This document shows, in pieces, positions 5,130 to 6,757 of a DNA stretch of 6,757 nucleotides. Origin of the DNA: an uncultured Ruminococcus sp. (GTDB lineage: Bacteria > Bacillota > Clostridia > Oscillospirales > Ruminococcaceae); assembly GCA_910584195.1 (NCBI GenBank), contig CAJTYV010000076.1:1-6757 (forward strand), given 5' to 3'. A model generated the notes under the pieces. That model did not search any database and had not been told where the DNA came from. It was given only the letters and a program-made list of their open reading frames with translations. Position numbers and translations under genes: made by a program. Each line of letters starts with the position of its first letter. Within the stretch, counting starts at the first letter, position 1.

Positions 5130-5180
5130 AGGCGGTCTAACAAACCAGTCTTTTTTACTGGTAGGCCGCTTAAAAGCGGC
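5094..5180. repeat. Cluster of four small hairpins between tnpA stop and right end
   Basis: Four perfect stems in succession: GCCCC/GGGGC (5094-5106), CCGCC-TAAA-GGCGG (5122-5135), ACCAGT/ACTGGT with a T-rich loop (5144-5162), and GCCGCT-TAAA-AGCGGC (5165-5180). The last is followed on the plus strand by TCTCTTTT and could terminate transcription entering tnpA in antisense. The others may form a structured 3' UTR of tnpA. Two share the TAAA loop. Confidence 0.6.
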
Positions 5181-5186
5181 TCTCTT

Positions 5187-5597
5187 TTAATGCTCCATTC
5201 TATCTCTTTCGTACTGATCCTGAATATATTTCTTTATCGTCTCTTCATTTACATTACCGACTGTTTCGCAATAATATCCTCTTGCCCAGAAGTGACGATT
5301 TCCTTTTTCTCTATACTCTGGATGTCTATCAAATATCATATGCGCACTCTTGCCTTTAATAAGGCCTATGGTCTTTGATACACTTAACTTGGGCGGGATC
5401 GATACATACATATGCACATGATCGGGAAGCGTGGCCGCTTTTATGATCGTTACTCCCTCCATCCTGCACACCTTTCCCAAAATTTCTCCCACATCTTTCC
5501 TTAACTCTCCAAACATCACTTTCCTACGATATTTTGGAATAAATACAATATGATACGTGCAATTGTACCGACTATGTGCTAAACTATTATCGTCCAT
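5187..5597 (-). CDS. tnpA: IS200/IS605-family transposase TnpA (Y1 HUH)
   Basis: 136 aa, normal full length. Starts MDDNSLAHSRYNCTYHIVF and has PKYRRKV (residues 21-27). The HUH motif DHVHMYVSIPPKLSV has metal-binding His60 and His62. Then come GLIKGKSAHMIFDRHPE and FWARGYYCETVG, and the catalytic tyrosine is probably Tyr124 in IKKYIQDQ. The enzyme works as a dimer on single-stranded DNA, cutting at hairpin ends through a 5'-phosphotyrosine bond during peel-and-paste transposition. ATG 5597 has GGAGG nine bases upstream, but that site is buried in a 12-bp inverted repeat. All key residues are present, so it may be active. Confidence 0.93.
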   Translation of the reverse strand: MDDNSLAHSRYNCTYHIVFIPKYRRKVMFGELRKDVGEILGKVCRMEGVTIIKAATLPDHVHMYVSIPPKLSVSKTIGLIKGKSAHMIFDRHPEYREKGNRHFWARGYYCETVGNVNEETIKKYIQDQYERDRMEH

Positions 5598-5604
5598 ATG
5601 GATA

Positions 5605-5663
5605 TACCTCCGTTGTTTTTAGAGTGGTTTGCTAGACCTACTTTTTATTATACAACGGAGGTA
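5605..5663 (-). promoter_or_regulatory. tnpA leader: ribosome site in a 12-bp inverted repeat, with a -10 box between the arms
   Basis: TACCTCCGTTGT (5605-5616) and ACAACGGAGGTA (5652-5663) are perfect complements. On the minus-strand transcript the second arm contains the GGAGG ribosome site of tnpA. A consensus -10 TATAAT lies at 5652-5647 on the minus strand, at the inner edge of the upstream arm, so a transcript starting there would lack that arm; no convincing -35 is seen. Transcripts entering from outside would carry both arms and hide the ribosome site. Confidence 0.6.
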
Positions 5664-5704
5664 ATTTTTTTGTACTCCGTTCACCGCCACTTGCATCTGT
5701 TGTT

Positions 5705-5723
5705 CCCCCAGCTCAGCTGGGGG
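5705..5723. repeat. IS200-like left-end hairpin
   Basis: CCCCCAGC (5705-5712), loop TCA, GCTGGGGG (5716-5723) is a perfect 8-bp stem, about 110 bases upstream of the tnpA start. It matches the right-end hairpin in geometry and core sequence. Confidence 0.75.
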
Positions 5724-5735
5724 ATTGATACTGTT

Positions 5736-5795
5736 TCATTCATCACTATAACCTGCCTCTCTACATTTTGTTTGGTAGTATTCTCCTAAAATCAT
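5736..5795 (-). CDS. Possible 19-codon ORF between the recombinase remnant and IS200
   Basis: ATG 5795 has a good AGGAG ribosome site (5806-5802, six bases away). The frame encodes MILGEYYQTKCREAGYSDE and stops at TGA 5736-5738, a few bases from the IS200 left end. It may be the start of a gene cut off by the insertion. No family recognised; very short, so weakly supported. Confidence 0.2.
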   Translation of the reverse strand: MILGEYYQTKCREAGYSDE

Positions 5796-5813
5796 TCTTT
5801 TCTCCTAATCATC

Positions 5814-6206
5814 TTAATTCTTAAATCCCGTATGCTCCAACACATAATCCTTGATTTCCTCATAGGTTGCCTTGCTCTCCGCCGCAGTTAAATCCATCTC
5901 GCTCATTTCCAATTCCACTTCATTTTCTGGATAAATTTCAACGCTTTCTATGAAGTCTCTCAAAAATTCCTTTTTTTCAAGGTCTGTCAGCCGATAATAC
6001 AGCTTATCAAAATTCGCCAGGATTTTATAAAGCTGCTTTGCCGTAATCTGCTTCTCATAGGCCCCGCCTATCTGGCTGTCAATGTCCGCCATCGTATCCT
6101 CCAGTTCAGATGCCTTGTCATACAGGTTATCCAGCCTGTCCTGCATATCCTGATATTTCAGCACATCCGCCGCATTCCTTCCGAACCTTGACAGCTTAAA
6201 CACCAG
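5814..6206 (-). pseudogene. Serine recombinase remnant, internally deleted, with an RlmD-like tail
   Basis: Open from about 6206 (first start GTG 6203) to TAA 5814-5816, 129 codons. Residues 4-10, LSRFGRN, match the conserved catalytic-domain motif (V-K-D-LSRFGRN) of serine recombinases. They are followed at once by AADVLKYQDMQDRLDNLYDK and TAKQLYKILANFDKLYY, then LEKKEFLRDFIESVEIYPE, the C-terminal coiled-coil region normally hundreds of residues away. The catalytic serine, resolvase body and zinc ribbon are missing. After residue ~93 the family's usual ending is replaced by MDLTAAESKATYEEIKDYVL. As I recall, that resembles the C-terminal extension of Clostridial RlmD/RumA 23S rRNA methyltransferases, itself cut short after HTGFK. 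It shares a frame with the small ORF before it. Inactive; the fusion reading is inference. Confidence 0.65.
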
Positions 6207-6380
6207 TCATTGTTCCCTATTCTCTTTTTCCTCTGACTCCCCGGTTTCCATTTCCGCCAACACCTCCCGCCCCTATTTTTCTATCATACGGGCTAAAAAT
6301 TCCGCACAACGCTCCATCTTCAACATCACACTTCGATCAAGTAATTCAGCATTCGGTTTTATACACTTCTGTTCATTCAT
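6207..6380 (-). pseudogene. Small hypothetical ORF with an in-frame stop
   Basis: ATG 6380 opens MNEQKCIKPNAELL, then DRSVMLKMERCAEFLARMIEK. A TAG at codon 36 (6275-6273) interrupts it, and the same frame then continues GREVLAEMETGESEEKENREQ to TGA 6207-6209. An amphipathic helix runs across the stop, and TAG is one base from a Tyr codon, so a nonsense mutation in a 57-aa protein is the simplest reading. Its start overlaps the preceding ORF's stop as ATGA. Such small helical ORFs often precede recombinase genes in Clostridial elements, but no function is known. Confidence 0.5.
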
Positions 6381-6490
6381 CCAAATATCCCCCGGTTTTC
6401 TTTCTGGAGGTCTATGTACCTTGGAGCTGGTTTTTCCGATTTCTTATATAGCTTTTTCAAAAACTTAATTCTTTCTAATTCTTCTGACAT
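6377..6490 (-). CDS. Hypothetical 37-aa basic ORF, coupled to the next ORF
   Basis: ATG 6490 encodes MSEELERIKFLKKLYKK, then SEKPAPRYIDLQKENRGIFG, and stops at TGA 6377-6379 overlapping the next ATG. The frame is open upstream to 6571, but those residues look like non-coding translation and run antisense over a plus-strand promoter. The ribosome site is poor. The short length could mean a truncated C-terminus of a larger gene. Supported mainly by the ATGA coupling and lysine/glutamate-rich composition. Confidence 0.4.
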   Translation of the reverse strand: MSEELERIKFLKKLYKKSEKPAPRYIDLQKENRGIFG

Positions 6491-6506
6491 ATCTCGACAG
6501 AAACAC

Positions 6507-6535
6507 TTGCTATTTTCGCATCTGCTTTTTATAAT
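6507..6535 (+). promoter_or_regulatory. Near-consensus sigma-A promoter
   Basis: TTGCTA (6507-6512) and a perfect TATAAT (6530-6535) are separated by exactly 17 bases. The expected start site is near 6542, giving a ~28-base leader to the ATG at 6570 with its AAAGGGGG ribosome site. Confidence 0.7.
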
Positions 6536-6569
6536 GAAAAAAGATACCATGAAACAAAGGGGGAATTGC

Positions 6570-6707
6570 ATGAGAGTTGATTATAGAAAACTTGGGCAAA
6601 TTGCTTTAAATCCAGCCTATCGAAACCAGCCGGCAAAGGACACAAGTGATGTTCTCGCTAATTATCTGTATCTAATGTCAAACCTTAATGCAGATGTGGA
6701 TGCCTAG
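6570..6707 (+). CDS. Hypothetical 45-aa protein
   Basis: ATG 6570 is preceded by AAAGGGGG (6557-6564) and a near-consensus promoter. The product starts MRVDYRKLGQIALNPAY, continues NQPAKDTSDVLANYLYLMS and ends NLNADVDA at TAG 6705-6707. No family is recognised; it is mainly helical by appearance, with no signal peptide or membrane segment. After the TAG the same frame remains open to the window end (starting YSVFKVYVENHI). It could therefore be the first part of a longer gene broken by a nonsense codon. It is the only gene here with a clearly strong promoter of its own, and it lies divergent to the decayed minus-strand block. Confidence 0.55.
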   Translation: MRVDYRKLGQIALNPAYRNQPAKDTSDVLANYLYLMSNLNADVDA

Positions 6708-6757
6708 TATAGCGTATTCAAAGTTTATGTGGAAAATCATATCTCAAGTTCATCCAT

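Larger units (their letters stand above)
5045..5730 (-). mobile_element. IS200/IS605-family element (tnpA only), apparently complete
   Basis: About 690 bp, the usual IS200 size. It has a single intact tnpA on the minus strand and no tnpB. Each end has an 8-bp GC-rich hairpin with a 3-base loop and a shared CAGC/GCTGG core: left end at 5705-5723, right end at 5066-5084, named relative to tnpA. IS200 elements lack inverted repeats and target duplications, so exact cleavage points cannot be fixed; they should lie just outside the hairpins. It interrupts the ISL3 transposase. The rest of that transposase is not found on the far side, so a deletion probably accompanied or followed the insertion. 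Confidence 0.8.

Noticed and set aside
5045..5730. TnpB and a guide-RNA-type unit accompanying tnpA
   Set aside because: Only tnpA is present; no frame long enough for TnpB lies inside or beside the element.
5598..5789. Plus-strand 63-codon ORF over the IS200 left end
   Set aside because: Runs through the tnpA leader repeat and end hairpin in antisense; the composition is explained by those structures.

Overview
The window looks like a stretch of an accessory, mobile-element-rich region from a low-GC Firmicute, most likely a gut Clostridia (Lachnospiraceae/Ruminococcaceae-type). The evidence is the AT-rich base use, the AGGAGG-like ribosome sites, and a set of gene families typical of Clostridial integrative conjugative elements (ICEs). 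These are a Cys-rich KTR protein, an ICE-type sigma-like regulator, an HTH_16 protein, and large serine recombinases of the TnpX/TndX type. No housekeeping gene, rRNA, tRNA or CRISPR array was seen.

Positions 1-1750, plus strand, are an ICE-like regulatory tail. It holds the last 58 codons of an ABC transporter ATPase and a 61-aa zinc-ribbon KTR protein ending in an intrinsic terminator. These are followed by a possible 35-aa leader ORF, a sigma-like regulator broken by a frameshift at a perfect hairpin, and an overlapping HTH_16 protein. A 390-base gene-free stretch with three strong inverted repeats closes the block. In related elements an integrase usually follows the HTH gene; none is present here.

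Positions 1753-2934, minus strand, are a compact hicA-hicB toxin-antitoxin operon. It has a palindrome over its putative -35 box and two trailing small ORFs. One of these resembles the SIS-domain C-terminus of a MurR/RpiR-type regulator.

Positions 2950-6500 are a graveyard of mobile elements. A large serine recombinase C-terminus with at least three frameshifts (minus) lies next to an ISL3-family transposase remnant (plus). That transposase has an A8 frameshift, a likely catalytic Asp-to-Gly change and a lost C-terminus. Its C-terminus is cut by an intact-looking IS200/IS605-type element: single tnpA, minus strand, matching terminal hairpins, and a self-sequestering ribosome site. Beyond it is a second serine recombinase remnant (minus), apparently internally deleted and carrying a tail like that of an RlmD/RumA-type methyltransferase. 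It is preceded by two small coupled ORFs, one with an in-frame stop.

Positions 6500-6757 hold a short plus-strand gene of 45 codons under a near-consensus promoter. I recognise no undescribed system with confidence. The best leads are the hairpin-associated frameshift in the sigma gene, the IS200 leader architecture, the chimeric recombinase, the extra cistrons behind hicAB, and the inverted-repeat cluster after the HTH gene.
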